DNA of 64,000 nucleotides, taken from positions 1 to 64,000 of the forward strand of contig NZ_FOHX01000022.1 of the NCBI RefSeq assembly GCF_900111685.1, given 5' to 3'. Numbering within the stretch: position 1 is the stretch's first letter; every line of letters begins with the position of its first letter. The notes beneath the pieces are model-generated. The model was not told the DNA's origin. It saw only the letters and a list, made by a program, of their open reading frames with translations, and ran no database searches. Of this stretch, positions 34,848-43,055 are shown piece after piece. The DNA comes from Nonomuraea wenchangensis. Its GTDB lineage: Bacteria > Actinomycetota > Actinomycetes > Streptosporangiales > Streptosporangiaceae. The translations under genes and the position numbers were made by a program.

Positions 34848-36343
34848 CGGGAGACCAGCCCCACCAGGACCCGGCTGGCGGGCTCGACCACGTCCAGCAA
34901 CAGGCGCGGCGCGACGCCGATGACCAGGGCGAGCGCCAGCAGCGGCACGATGGACAGCGTCTCGGCGGTGGCGAGGTCGCGGAAGCCGTTCGCGCCGACG
35001 GAGGACGGCAGGCGTACGGGCCCCAGGAACATCCCCCGCAGGGCGCGCAGGAACAGCGCGGCGGTGATGACGATGCCGGTCACGGCCACGGCGGTGGCGA
35101 CCGCTTGGGAGGCCAGGCTTCCGGTGAAGATCTGGAATTCGGCGATGAAGCCGGAGAAGCCGGGAATGCCGAGGCTCGCGAACGCCGCGACGCCCGTGGC
35201 GGCGGCCAGCCTCGGCGACGGCCCGGCCAGACCGGAGTAGGCGTCCATCTCGTAGGTGGCGCCCCGGTCGTGGAGGACGCCGGCGATCAGGAAGAGAGCG
35301 CCGGTGATCAGGCCGTGGCTGACCATCTGGGTGACCGCTCCGGTGACGGCGAGGGCACGGGCGCCGGCGTCGGTGCCGGCCAGGACGCCCGCCGCGCCGG
35401 CCGCGAGGACGACGTACCCCATGTGGTTGACGGAGGTGTAGGCGATCATCCGTTTGAAGTCGGTCTGGGCCAGGGCCACCAGGGCTCCGTAGACGGCGGA
35501 CACGGCGCCGACGACGATGAAGACCAGGGCGTAGTCGCGCCAGCTTGCCGGCAGCAGCGGCATCGCGATGCGCACCAGGCCGTAGGTGCCCATCTTCAGC
35601 AGGATCCCGGCGAGGATGGCGGACCCGGCGGCCGGGGCCTCGGTGTGCGCGGGCGGCAGCCAGGTGTGGAAGGGCACCGTGGGCGTCTTGACGGCCAGGC
35701 CGACGCCGACCGCGAGCAGCACCAGCGCCCCGTACGCGCCCCGCCCGGCCAGCGGGTCGGCCCGCGTCAGCTCGACCAGGTCGAAGGTGTGCGGCGTGGC
35801 CGCCAGGTACAGGCCGATGAAGCCCAGCAGCAGGGCGAGCGAGCCGACGAACGTGTAGAGGAAGAACTTCAGCGCCGCCGCCCGTCCCCGCTCGCCGTGG
35901 CCCCAGCCCGCGATGACGAAGAACATGCCGACGATGGACAGGTCGAAGAAGACGAAGAACAGGATGAGGTCCTGCGCGGCGAACAGCCCCAGGCAGACCG
36001 TCTGCAGGAACAGGAACAGGCACACGTACGAGCGGACCCGGCGCTCCTCGCCCAGCGAGTGGACGGCCACGGCGAGGAAGAGCAGGCACGTCAGCGCCAC
36101 CAGCGGCAGCGACAGGCCGTCCACGCCGACGTGGTAGCTCACCCCGGCGCCGGGGATCCAGCGCAGCCGCTGCTCGTACTGCAGGCCGCCGCCGGTCCTG
36201 AACCCGAGCCACGCGACGAGGACGAGCAGCAGGTCGGCCGCCGCGACGGCGATCCACACCTGGATGTACGTACGGTCGCGCAGCCGTACGAGCAGCAGCG
36301 CGGCACACGCCACCAGCGGCAGGAAGACGATGACGCTCAGCAC
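34844..36343 (-). CDS. nuoM: NADH-quinone oxidoreductase subunit M-like antiporter subunit
   Basis: This 499-residue polytopic protein has GVDGLSLPLVALT, the pumping lysine motif LAVKTPTVPFHTWLPPAHTE, DFKRMIAYTSVNHMGYVVLA, and GIPGFSGFIAEFQIF near the end. These are standard NuoM features with conserved Lys/Glu/His channel residues. The start is GTG 36343, 4 bp after nuoL, and the end overlaps nuoN by 4 bp. Confidence 0.94.
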   Translation of the reverse strand: MLSVIVFLPLVACAALLLVRLRDRTYIQVWIAVAAADLLLVLVAWLGFRTGGGLQYEQRLRWIPGAGVSYHVGVDGLSLPLVALTCLLFLAVAVHSLGEERRVRSYVCLFLFLQTVCLGLFAAQDLILFFVFFDLSIVGMFFVIAGWGHGERGRAAALKFFLYTFVGSLALLLGFIGLYLAATPHTFDLVELTRADPLAGRGAYGALVLLAVGVGLAVKTPTVPFHTWLPPAHTEAPAAGSAILAGILLKMGTYGLVRIAMPLLPASWRDYALVFIVVGAVSAVYGALVALAQTDFKRMIAYTSVNHMGYVVLAAGAAGVLAGTDAGARALAVTGAVTQMVSHGLITGALFLIAGVLHDRGATYEMDAYSGLAGPSPRLAAATGVAAFASLGIPGFSGFIAEFQIFTGSLASQAVATAVAVTGIVITAALFLRALRGMFLGPVRLPSSVGANGFRDLATAETLSIVPLLALALVIGVAPRLLLDVVEPASRVLVGLVSR

Positions 36344-36347
36344 CCTG

Positions 36348-38219
36348 TCACCCCATCAGCAGCACGAGAAGGAGCAGCGCCGCGAGGCCGATCACGGCCT
36401 GGGCGTAGTACTGGTGCAGCAGCCCGGTCTGCGGGCGGCGGGCCCACCGGCCGAGCCGGCGCGCCCCGGCGGCGACCGCGCCGACCAGGGCGTCGATCCC
36501 GCCGGCGTCGAACCGGGCCGTCAGGCGGGCGGCGGACAGGCCGCCGAGGGCCAGCCGCCGCACCGCCGCGTCGATGACGCGGTCGTCGAGGTCCGCCAGG
36601 AGCTGGGCCAGCGCCGTCACGGGCCGGACGACCAGCGTCCGGGCGGCCCGCTCCAGCCCCAGCCAGTCGGCCGCCCACCCGGCCGCCCTGCCGCTCGCGG
36701 GCAGCGGACGCGGCCCCCGCCACCAGGCGAACGCCGCGGCGGCCAGGGCGGCGCCCGCCGACAGCGCGGCCTCCCACGGCTGCGGGGAGGGCCCGCCGGT
36801 GTCGCCCACCAGCGTGCGGAGCCGGTCGGCCGGCCCGGGAAGCGCGAGCACCCCCAGCGTGGCGGCGGCGAACGCCAGCACCAGCAGCGGCGCCCGCATG
36901 AGCCGGGTGACGCGGCGGGTGCCCGGCCCTTCGGTGTCGTAGCCGTCGGCGGCGTTGCGCGGCAGCGGGCGCCACACGTACCAGAGGGCTTTGACGCTGT
37001 AGAGGGCCGAGACGACGGCCGCCGCCAGGCCGACCGCGTACAGGGCCCAGCCGTGTACGCGGGCGGCGGCCAGCACCTCGTCCTTGGCGGCCCACAGCGA
37101 CAGCGGCGGCAGCCCCGCCAGCGCGAGCGCCCCCACCGTGAAGGCGCCGCCGACCACCGGATGCGTACGGGCGGCGCCCCGCAGCGCGGGCAGCCGCTTG
37201 GTGCCCAGCGCGGACAGCCAGGCCCCGGCGGCCAGGAACAGCCCGGCCTTGGTCGCGGCGTGCGCGACGAACTGCGTCGTCCCGGCGGCGACGGCGGCGC
37301 AGCCCGCGCCGAGCACCATGAAGCCGACCTGCGCCGCGGTGGACGCCGCCAGGAGCTGCTTCAGGTCCGTTTGGGCGACGGCGACGAGCCCCAGGAGCAG
37401 CGCGGTGCCCGCGCCGGCCCACGCCACCAGCGGCCCGGCCCAGCCGGCGGCGGCCTGCAGCGGCACGAGCCGCAGCAGCAGGTATGCGCCGGCCGCGACC
37501 ATGGCGGCCGAGTGCAGCAGCGCGGAGACCGGGCTCGGGCCCTCCATCGCCCGCGACAGCCAGAAGGAGAACGGCAGTTGCGCGGACTTGCCCAGCGCCG
37601 CGACCACCACCCCGGCGGCGGCCACGTGCAGCCACGGTGACGCGGCCGTGGGCAGCTCGTCCAGGCGCAGGGAGCCGACGCCGCCGGCCAGGGCGGCGCC
37701 GGCCGCGAGGTACAGGCCGAGGTCGGCGGTCCGCGTGGTGAGGAAGGCGACGTCCGCGGCCCGTACCCGCTGCGGCTCCTGCCACCGGTAGCCGATCAGC
37801 GCCCAGCTCGTCGCCCCCATGGCCTCCCACGCCATGAGCAGCGGCGGCAGCGTGGTCGCCGTGACGGTGACCAGCATGGACCCGGCGAACAGCAGCATGA
37901 GCCCGAAGAAGCGCCCCCGGTTCGCCTCCCGCCCGAGCTCGCCGGCGGCGAACACCAGGACGGCGACGGTGACGGCGGCGACGGTGAGCGCCGTCACGGC
38001 GGACAGGCCGTCCACCCGCAGCCCGGCCTCGATCCCCGCCAGCAGCGGCGTGCTCGCCGCCGGCCGCAGCAGCGCCGCGGCCACGGCCAGGACGAGCGTC
38101 ACCGCGGCGGCGGCGACGCCCAGGGCCGGCGCCTGCCGGTTCCAGCGGCGGCCGGTGAGGCCGAGCAGCGCTCCGGCGGCCAGCGGTACGGCGACCAGCG
38201 CCCAGGCGAGGGCGCTCAA
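36348..38219 (-). CDS. nuoL: NADH-quinone oxidoreductase subunit L-like antiporter subunit
   Basis: This 623-residue protein has the NuoL helix pattern: LLMAWEAMGATSWALIGYRW with the channel Glu, ALGKSAQLPFSFWLSRAMEG, PVSALLHSAAMVAAGAYLLL and QTDLKQLLAASTAAQVGFM. The C-terminal part carries the amphipathic lateral-helix region and a last helix. Start is TTG 38219, overlapping the nuoK stop by 4 bp (TTGA). Confidence 0.93.
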   Translation of the reverse strand: MSALAWALVAVPLAAGALLGLTGRRWNRQAPALGVAAAAVTLVLAVAAALLRPAASTPLLAGIEAGLRVDGLSAVTALTVAAVTVAVLVFAAGELGREANRGRFFGLMLLFAGSMLVTVTATTLPPLLMAWEAMGATSWALIGYRWQEPQRVRAADVAFLTTRTADLGLYLAAGAALAGGVGSLRLDELPTAASPWLHVAAAGVVVAALGKSAQLPFSFWLSRAMEGPSPVSALLHSAAMVAAGAYLLLRLVPLQAAAGWAGPLVAWAGAGTALLLGLVAVAQTDLKQLLAASTAAQVGFMVLGAGCAAVAAGTTQFVAHAATKAGLFLAAGAWLSALGTKRLPALRGAARTHPVVGGAFTVGALALAGLPPLSLWAAKDEVLAAARVHGWALYAVGLAAAVVSALYSVKALWYVWRPLPRNAADGYDTEGPGTRRVTRLMRAPLLVLAFAAATLGVLALPGPADRLRTLVGDTGGPSPQPWEAALSAGAALAAAAFAWWRGPRPLPASGRAAGWAADWLGLERAARTLVVRPVTALAQLLADLDDRVIDAAVRRLALGGLSAARLTARFDAGGIDALVGAVAAGARRLGRWARRPQTGLLHQYYAQAVIGLAALLLLVLLMG

Positions 38220-38518
38220 TCCTTGAGGTCCTTGGCCAGGTCGGTCATGTCCACCTGCCGGGCGCGGTAGATGGCGGTGGTGACGGCGAAGCCCATCGCC
38301 ATCTCGACGGCCATCGCCACGACCGCCGACACCACGATCACCTGCCCGCTCGCCGCCGGCGCCAGGAACCGCCAGAACGCGGCGGCGCCGACGACGACTC
38401 CGCCGATCATCAGCTCGACACCCATCATGATCATGACGATGGACTGCTGGGACAGCGCCCCGAACAGCCCGATCGCGAACAACCCCGCCGCCAGCAGCAG
38501 GAACAGCTGCAGGTTCAC
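38216..38518 (-). CDS. nuoK: NADH-quinone oxidoreductase subunit K
   Basis: This 100-residue, three-helix protein has the conserved Glu in MMGVELMIGGVVVGAA and VVAMAVEMAMGFAVTTAIYR near the end. GTG 38518 overlaps the nuoJ stop by 4 bp. Size and residues are normal for NuoK, a proton-channel subunit of the complex-I membrane arm. Confidence 0.92.
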   Translation of the reverse strand: MNLQLFLLLAAGLFAIGLFGALSQQSIVMIMMGVELMIGGVVVGAAAFWRFLAPAASGQVIVVSAVVAMAVEMAMGFAVTTAIYRARQVDMTDLAKDLKD

Positions 38519-39075
38519 CGGCCCACCCCTCCGCCCGCCGGATCGTCGGCCGGCCGCCGGTCGAGGTCGTCGCCGTACCGGTCGTAGCGGCCCCGCCGGG
38601 ACACCAGAGCCGTGGCGCCCACCATCGTGGACAGCAGTACGAACCCCAGCGTCATCATCGTCAGCATCTGCCCGCCCATCAGCGACTCGCCGAGCTGGAA
38701 CGTCGTGTCCGCGGGCAGGACGACGGCCGGGGCCGGCCACGGCACGAGCAGGATCCCGGCCGCCAGGGCGAGGAAGACGCCCGCGCTGATGACCAGCGCG
38801 CCGCGCTTGTTGTGCAGCATCGACATCGGCATGAGGCCGCCGGGGTTCATCATGTACGCGACCATGAACACGACCATGATCACCATCTCCATGACCATCA
38901 TCAGCACGACCACGACCCCCAGGTACGGCAGCCCCAGCAGCACCAGCTCGCCGCCGACGCAGATCAGCGCCGCCAGCAGCGCGAACGTCGCCCGCGCCAT
39001 CGACGCGACGCGGAACACCAGCGCGCCCCCGGCCAGCGCCGCCACGGCCAGCACCCAGAACAGCGCCACCTCCAT
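38515..39075 (-). CDS. nuoJ: NADH-quinone oxidoreductase subunit J
   Basis: This 186-residue membrane protein has the NuoJ pattern of five helices: VALFWVLAVAALAGGALVFR, FALLAALICVGGELVLLGLP, LGVVVVLMMVMEMVIMVVFM, then a fourth helix and QMLTMMTLGFVLLSTMVGAT. A Met-rich third helix is notable. ATG 39075 gives the usual length. It lies 14 bp after nuoH and overlaps nuoK by 4 bp. Confidence 0.9.
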   Translation of the reverse strand: MEVALFWVLAVAALAGGALVFRVASMARATFALLAALICVGGELVLLGLPYLGVVVVLMMVMEMVIMVVFMVAYMMNPGGLMPMSMLHNKRGALVISAGVFLALAAGILLVPWPAPAVVLPADTTFQLGESLMGGQMLTMMTLGFVLLSTMVGATALVSRRGRYDRYGDDLDRRPADDPAGGGVGR

Positions 39076-39089
39076 CGGCGACCCCCCTC

Positions 39090-40013
39090 TCACAGCACGA
39101 CCAGCGCCGGGACCAGCGCTTGAAGGACGCTCAGGGGCAGCAGTACGACCCAGGCCACCTCCATGTACCGGTCGGCGCGGATCATCGGCAGCCGCCCGCG
39201 CGCCCACACCAGCAGCGCGAGCACGGCCACGGTCTTGACCAGCGACCACGCCCATCCGGGCAGCCAGGGCCCGGCGCCGCCCCCGAGGAACAGCGGCACC
39301 GCCATGGCCGACCCCGCGGCCAGCCACAGCCACCGGCCCGCCGACAGCAGCAGCCGCTCCGGCCCCGACGTCTCACCGAACACGCCCCCGGCGATGTCGC
39401 CGCCCGCCGGATAGGCGAACGGGCCGGTGAAGCCGAACGCCAGCACGCTCCAGAGATGGACGGCGAACGCCACCGGCATCCACACCGCGAACCACAGCCC
39501 GCCCTGCGCGGCGGCGATGTCCCCGACCCGCAACGACTGCGCCCCGATGCCCGGCGTCATCAGCGCGAACATCAGCGGCAGCTCGTACGCCAGCCCCTGG
39601 GCGAGATAGCGGTAGCCGCCGACCAGGCTGAACGCGGCGTTCGGCCCCCACCCGGCCAGCCACAGCCCGGCCCAGGTCAGCACCTCCATCGCGTTGAACC
39701 ACACCAGCCCCACGGACAGGCCGGAGACCGCGAACGGCCCGAAGGGCACGACCATGACCGACAGCACGGCCGCGACCGGCACCGTCACCACGCCGATCCG
39801 CCACAGCGGCATGTCGGGCGCGGGCAGCCGGCGCGGCTGCGCCACCAGCAGGCGTGGCACCTCCAGCAGCGGACGCGCCACCGCGGACAGGGCGAAGGGC
39901 CGCCCTGCCGCCCGCGCGGACAGCACGCCGTCAGCGGCGACCGCGAGCAGCGCGAGGGCCACCAGGAGGGCCGGGGCGGCGAGCACGCTCCACCACGGTG
40001 CGGCATCACTCAT
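39090..40013 (-). CDS. nuoH: NADH-quinone oxidoreductase subunit H-like protein
   Basis: This 307-residue, eight-helix protein has RYLAQGLAYELPLMFALMTP, matching the conserved SYE-PL region of NuoH, and VWARGRLPMIRADRYMEVAW near the C-terminus (family RxxxPRxRxDQ pattern). NuoH normally anchors the quinone tunnel to NuoB/NuoD. Several charged residues of the usual quinone-tunnel loops look absent, consistent with the lack of canonical B and D partners. It overlaps the preceding gene by 8 bp. Confidence 0.88.
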   Translation of the reverse strand: MSDAAPWWSVLAAPALLVALALLAVAADGVLSARAAGRPFALSAVARPLLEVPRLLVAQPRRLPAPDMPLWRIGVVTVPVAAVLSVMVVPFGPFAVSGLSVGLVWFNAMEVLTWAGLWLAGWGPNAAFSLVGGYRYLAQGLAYELPLMFALMTPGIGAQSLRVGDIAAAQGGLWFAVWMPVAFAVHLWSVLAFGFTGPFAYPAGGDIAGGVFGETSGPERLLLSAGRWLWLAAGSAMAVPLFLGGGAGPWLPGWAWSLVKTVAVLALLVWARGRLPMIRADRYMEVAWVVLLPLSVLQALVPALVVL

Positions 40014-41304
40014 GGGCCGTCCCCACCGTGAGGGCCGCCGTCTCGTCCGGGTCCGGATCGAGGCTGGCGACGATCAGCCGGGCCGCGGCCAGCTCGGCGC
40101 CCTCAAGGAGGCGCGGCAGCACCGCGGCCAGCGCCACCGACGGCGCCGCCGGCGCAGGCAGGGCCGCCGACGGCGTTCGTGGCGCGGGCAGCTCCGCCGG
40201 CGGCGTTCGTGGCGGGGAGAGTGCCTCCGATGGCGTCCGTGGCGTGGGCAGCGGGCCGCGCGGAGGCTCGTGGCGGGCCGGATCGAGCGGGTCGCGCTCC
40301 TCCAGCCGGTCCACGTCCTCCCGGACCGTCGTCAGCCAGAGCCGGTAGCGGGCCGGGACGTCGCCGTCCGCCCGCGCCGCCGGCCCGGCGACGCCCGCCG
40401 CCGCGGCTTCGCGCGCGGACAGCGGCCCCAGGCCGCGGGTCAGCCAGTACAGGGTGCGCGACCCGCCGACCCGGCGGGCGAGGCGAGCCGCGCGTGGCGA
40501 GACGCTCTCGCGGCTCGCTCCGCCCAGCAGGTCGTCACGCAACCGCCGGGCGCTCGTGGCCGCCGCCGGCCATCCCGCGACGGCGAGGAACCGTCCAAGG
40601 CTGTCGAGATGCGCGGCCGCCCGGCGGCGGGCCGCCTCCCCGGCCTGGACCCGCTCGCCCGCGGTGGCCCGCGCCCAGGGCTGCGTCCAGAAGGAGGCCG
40701 CGGCCGGCCCGCCACCCGCCGGCGGGGCGGCGACCTCGGCCCGCTGGACGACGTCGCCCTGCAGGGTCAGGCGCACCGTCAGCCCGTGCGGCCAGTCGGG
40801 CAGGAACGGCCCGAGCGACACGTGCAGCCGGTCCAACGTGAGCCCGTCACGATCCGGCCCTTGCCCGGCCATCGGCAGGCCCGCCGGCGAGTCCATGTCA
40901 TCACCGCCCCCGCCATGCCCGCCGCCTCCGCTATGCCGGCCGCGCGGGGCTTCTCCGCCCGCGCGCTCGTGCGCTCCGGCGCTCTCCGCGCTCTCCCGGC
41001 GAGCGAGGCCGGCACGGGCGTTCGCGACGGCCCTGCCGACCTCCCGCGGATCCTCGGCGTGTGCCCGCCGGCGCGGAGCGGGCATGTCCTGCCACAACCG
41101 CTCCACCGCCGCCTCCAGCTCGGGGCAGGCGGGCCCGGCGACGAGCAGGATGTCGGCGTCCGCGGGCGTGAGCGCGACCGGCAGGTCACGCAGGCGGAGC
41201 TCCCGTTCCAGGGCCAGCCGTACCGGCGTCCCGCCGGGCATGCTCGCCACGAGCACGTGCGGGCGGGCCGCCGCCGCCCGCAGGAGCGCGGCGGTCAGGT
41301 CCAT
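40006..41304 (-). CDS. degenerate NuoB-NuoD-like fusion protein of a partial complex I
   Basis: This 432-residue protein sits where nuoB, C and D should be. Residues 1-95 resemble the NuoB fold (ADADILLVAGPACPELEAAV, then LWQDMPAPR) but have one Cys (C60), so cluster N2 ligands are missing. A Gly/His-rich linker follows (111-141). Residues 155-191 resemble the NuoD N-terminus (LGPFLPDWPHGLTVRLTLQG), keeping a His-Gly (H173) equivalent to the quinone-site His but not the Tyr. The C-terminus has about four Pro-rich decapeptide repeats. It overlaps nuoA by 10 bp and nuoH by 8 bp, so it is an integral operon member. The homology is my reading, not a search result. Confidence 0.6.
   Translation of the reverse strand: MDLTAALLRAAAARPHVLVASMPGGTPVRLALERELRLRDLPVALTPADADILLVAGPACPELEAAVERLWQDMPAPRRRAHAEDPREVGRAVANARAGLARRESAESAGAHERAGGEAPRGRHSGGGGHGGGGDDMDSPAGLPMAGQGPDRDGLTLDRLHVSLGPFLPDWPHGLTVRLTLQGDVVQRAEVAAPPAGGGPAAASFWTQPWARATAGERVQAGEAARRRAAAHLDSLGRFLAVAGWPAAATSARRLRDDLLGGASRESVSPRAARLARRVGGSRTLYWLTRGLGPLSAREAAAAGVAGPAARADGDVPARYRLWLTTVREDVDRLEERDPLDPARHEPPRGPLPTPRTPSEALSPPRTPPAELPAPRTPSAALPAPAAPSVALAAVLPRLLEGAELAAARLIVASLDPDPDETAALTVGTAHE
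40132..40254 (-). repeat. Pro-rich tandem repeat inside the NuoB-NuoD-like gene
   Basis: Codons 351-391 encode about four imperfect 10-residue units with the pattern L-P-x-P-R-T-P-S-x-A. The last unit has lost the Arg-Thr. The DNA repeats the GGCGTTCGTGGCG motif with a period of about 30 bp. The unit count may vary between strains. It lies in a linker before the final conserved helix. Confidence 0.6.
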
Positions 41305-41645
41305 CGCAGGGCCCCTTCACGCCACGCGTACACGACACCGGCCAGCAGGATAGCCAGGAAGGCGAACATCTCGATCACCGCGCTCGCCCCCACGGCGGAG
41401 ATGACCCTGATCCACGGGTACATGAACACCATCTCCATGTCGAAGGCGAGGAACAGCATCGTCACCGGGTACCAGCGGACGTGGTAGCGGCTCATCGCGT
41501 GCTCCGCCGGCTCCCGTCCCGAGTTGAAGGGCGGGGCGGACAGGGGCGCGGCGCTGACGCGCGACCACCACGACACGGCGTACAGCACTCCCACCGCCGC
41601 CAGGGCGACGACGAGCAGGGACACGGCGGCGGACAATTCGTTCAT
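41295..41645 (-). CDS. nuoA: NADH-quinone oxidoreductase subunit A
   Basis: This 116-residue, three-helix protein contains the conserved loop PFNSGREPAEHAMSRYHVRW (usual Y-E-C-G loop without the Cys), FLAFDMEMVFMYPW with the conserved Asp/Glu pair, and a final helix. It is first in the nuo genes proper. ATG 41645 lies 14 bp after the transducer-like gene, and its end overlaps the NuoB-NuoD-like gene by 10 bp. Confidence 0.9.
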   Translation of the reverse strand: MNELSAAVSLLVVALAAVGVLYAVSWWSRVSAAPLSAPPFNSGREPAEHAMSRYHVRWYPVTMLFLAFDMEMVFMYPWIRVISAVGASAVIEMFAFLAILLAGVVYAWREGALRWT

Positions 41646-41659
41646 CGGGCCGGTGCGGT

Positions 41660-42052
41660 TCAGGTGACGGAGGCCGCTGTTCCGGCGGGGAAGGCGATGG
41701 TCGACAGCAGCGCGAGGGCGGGCTGGCGGGAGTCGAGCCGGGTGTGCTGCACCACGATGGGCACGTCGCTCACGATCACGCTCGCGTAGTCGCTGCCCTT
41801 CGGGACGGGCTCGGGCTCGTGCAGGTCGTTGAAGCGCTGGTGCAGCGTCCGCCGGGGCGGCACGACCACCCGGTAGGGTCCCACGGGTTCCCGGTCGGGG
41901 AAGAACAGCGTGATCTCGACGTTGGCCGGCGCCGGCCCGGTGTTGAGCATGCACGCGGTCTCGTGGCTGACGAAGGCCCTGCCCTCACCGGTGCTCTCCG
42001 GCGGTATGTAGCCCTCGGCGATGATCCAGGTCGTCCGGCCCAGGTGGTCCAC
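41660..42052 (-). CDS. sensory rhodopsin transducer-family protein (ASRT-like)
   Basis: This 130-residue beta-rich soluble protein reads LGRTTWIIAEGYIPPESTGE, SHETACMLNTGPAPANVEIT, FFPDREPVGPYRVVVPPRRT, LHQRFNDLHEPEPVPKGSDY and PIVVQHTRLDSRQ. This is the pattern of the Anabaena sensory rhodopsin transducer family, which in other bacteria occurs without any rhodopsin and may act in sugar or transcription control. GTG 42052 has AAGGGA upstream. It is 14 bp before nuoA and probably co-transcribed. Confidence 0.8.
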   Translation of the reverse strand: MDHLGRTTWIIAEGYIPPESTGEGRAFVSHETACMLNTGPAPANVEITLFFPDREPVGPYRVVVPPRRTLHQRFNDLHEPEPVPKGSDYASVIVSDVPIVVQHTRLDSRQPALALLSTIAFPAGTAASVT

Positions 42053-42181
42053 GTCTCGTGTCCCTTCGTCGGCTGCGGCGGAGAGCACGATGCCGTCCCC
42101 CTTACGACGCGGTCCGGCCCGGCACCCGGGACCGAACGTCGTCACCGTGTGCTTGCCCCGCTGAGCAGGGACGGAATCCGG

Positions 42182-42721
42182 TTATCCGCCCGGCGTCACC
42201 GTCGCGCCGGGAAGCGACTCCCGCTGAGCCTGCGGCGAGCCGACGACGGCGTTGAGCCCGCCTCGGAAGAGCTGCGCCACCGCCTCACCGGAGACGAAGG
42301 GCTTCGACGTCTCCCCGGTGACCCTGATCAGCATCCTGGTGGGGGTGCAGAACAGGCTGACCTTGCTCTCGCTAGACACCCCGGCCGCCGGCTCCATCGG
42401 CCCGGAGAACCCGTCCTCCCGGCTCGGCTGCCCGGCGGACTCGGTCAGGTCGACGTACATGCTCCAGTCGGAGCCGGACAGGCCGCACCGGCCCGCGGAG
42501 TTGATCCAGGCGATCAGGTCGACGGAGCCGACCTTGATCTGCGCGAGCGCCCGCTCCCCGCCGTCGGGCAGCTCGTGGTGATCGACGAGCCCTTTCAGCC
42601 CGGTCAGCGGCCACCGCGCCGGATCCTTGAGCAGTGGGTCGTCTACCGGCGCCGAACACGCGCCCAAGACCGGTGCCAGCAATAACGCGGCCACGGCCGC
42701 CACCACACGCCTGATCATCAT
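42182..42721 (-). CDS. putative lipoprotein
   Basis: This 179-residue protein has a lipoprotein signal (MMIRRVVAAVAALLLAPVLG followed by lipobox Cys in LGAC). The mature domain is soluble with three further cysteines (GRCGLSG, LFCTPTR). It resembles actinobacterial lipoproteins with no assigned function. It lies 129 bp upstream of the transducer/nuo operon on the same strand and could be part of it or separate. Confidence 0.75.
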   Translation of the reverse strand: MMIRRVVAAVAALLLAPVLGACSAPVDDPLLKDPARWPLTGLKGLVDHHELPDGGERALAQIKVGSVDLIAWINSAGRCGLSGSDWSMYVDLTESAGQPSREDGFSGPMEPAAGVSSESKVSLFCTPTRMLIRVTGETSKPFVSGEAVAQLFRGGLNAVVGSPQAQRESLPGATVTPGG

Positions 42722-42844
42722 GGCCCCCGGTCGACGTAGCTGCTGCCCGTCCACCGCGTGCTCACGGGACGACCTGGGACAGGAAGCGGTTGACGAGCCG
42801 ATCTTAGTGCGCGCGGTCCACGTAACTCACCACCCCGACGATGA

Positions 42845-43039
42845 CTGGTCCCTGGTCGACGGTGGCGCCTGTAACGCCAGCATGCATGCCAGCACCTATG
42901 GCGGGACGTTCGATCGGCCGTCGGTCGCGGCGTACAGGTCGGCGAACATCTCCTCGTGAAACGGCTCATCGCGGTGCTGAGCCAGGAACGCGTACACGCT
43001 GCCTGCCGGGGGATCAATCCCGGCAGGTGCTCCACACAT
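42845..43039 (-). pseudogene. IS1182-family transposase N-terminal remnant
   Basis: From ATG 43039 the minus strand reads MCGAPAGIDPPAGSVYAFLA, QHRDEPFHEEMFADLYAATD and GRSNVPP. A TAG follows at 42896-42898, then VLACMLALQA. This is the beginning of IS1182-type transposases, where GRP-VP-VLA-LQA is conserved. The rest of the gene is absent. It is a decayed fragment between the lipoprotein and membrane-protein genes. Confidence 0.65.
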
Positions 43040-43055
43040 CCGGCCCGACCGGAGC

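Noticed and set aside
33288..35240. 650-codon plus-strand frame opposite nuoN and nuoM
   Set aside because: Gly/Gln/Glu-rich low-complexity shadow of hydrophobic nuo genes; the minus-strand products have clear complex-I motifs.
35105..37640. Long plus-strand frames over nuoM and nuoL
   Set aside because: Gln/Gly/Arg-rich shadows without start signals; coding strand is clearly minus.
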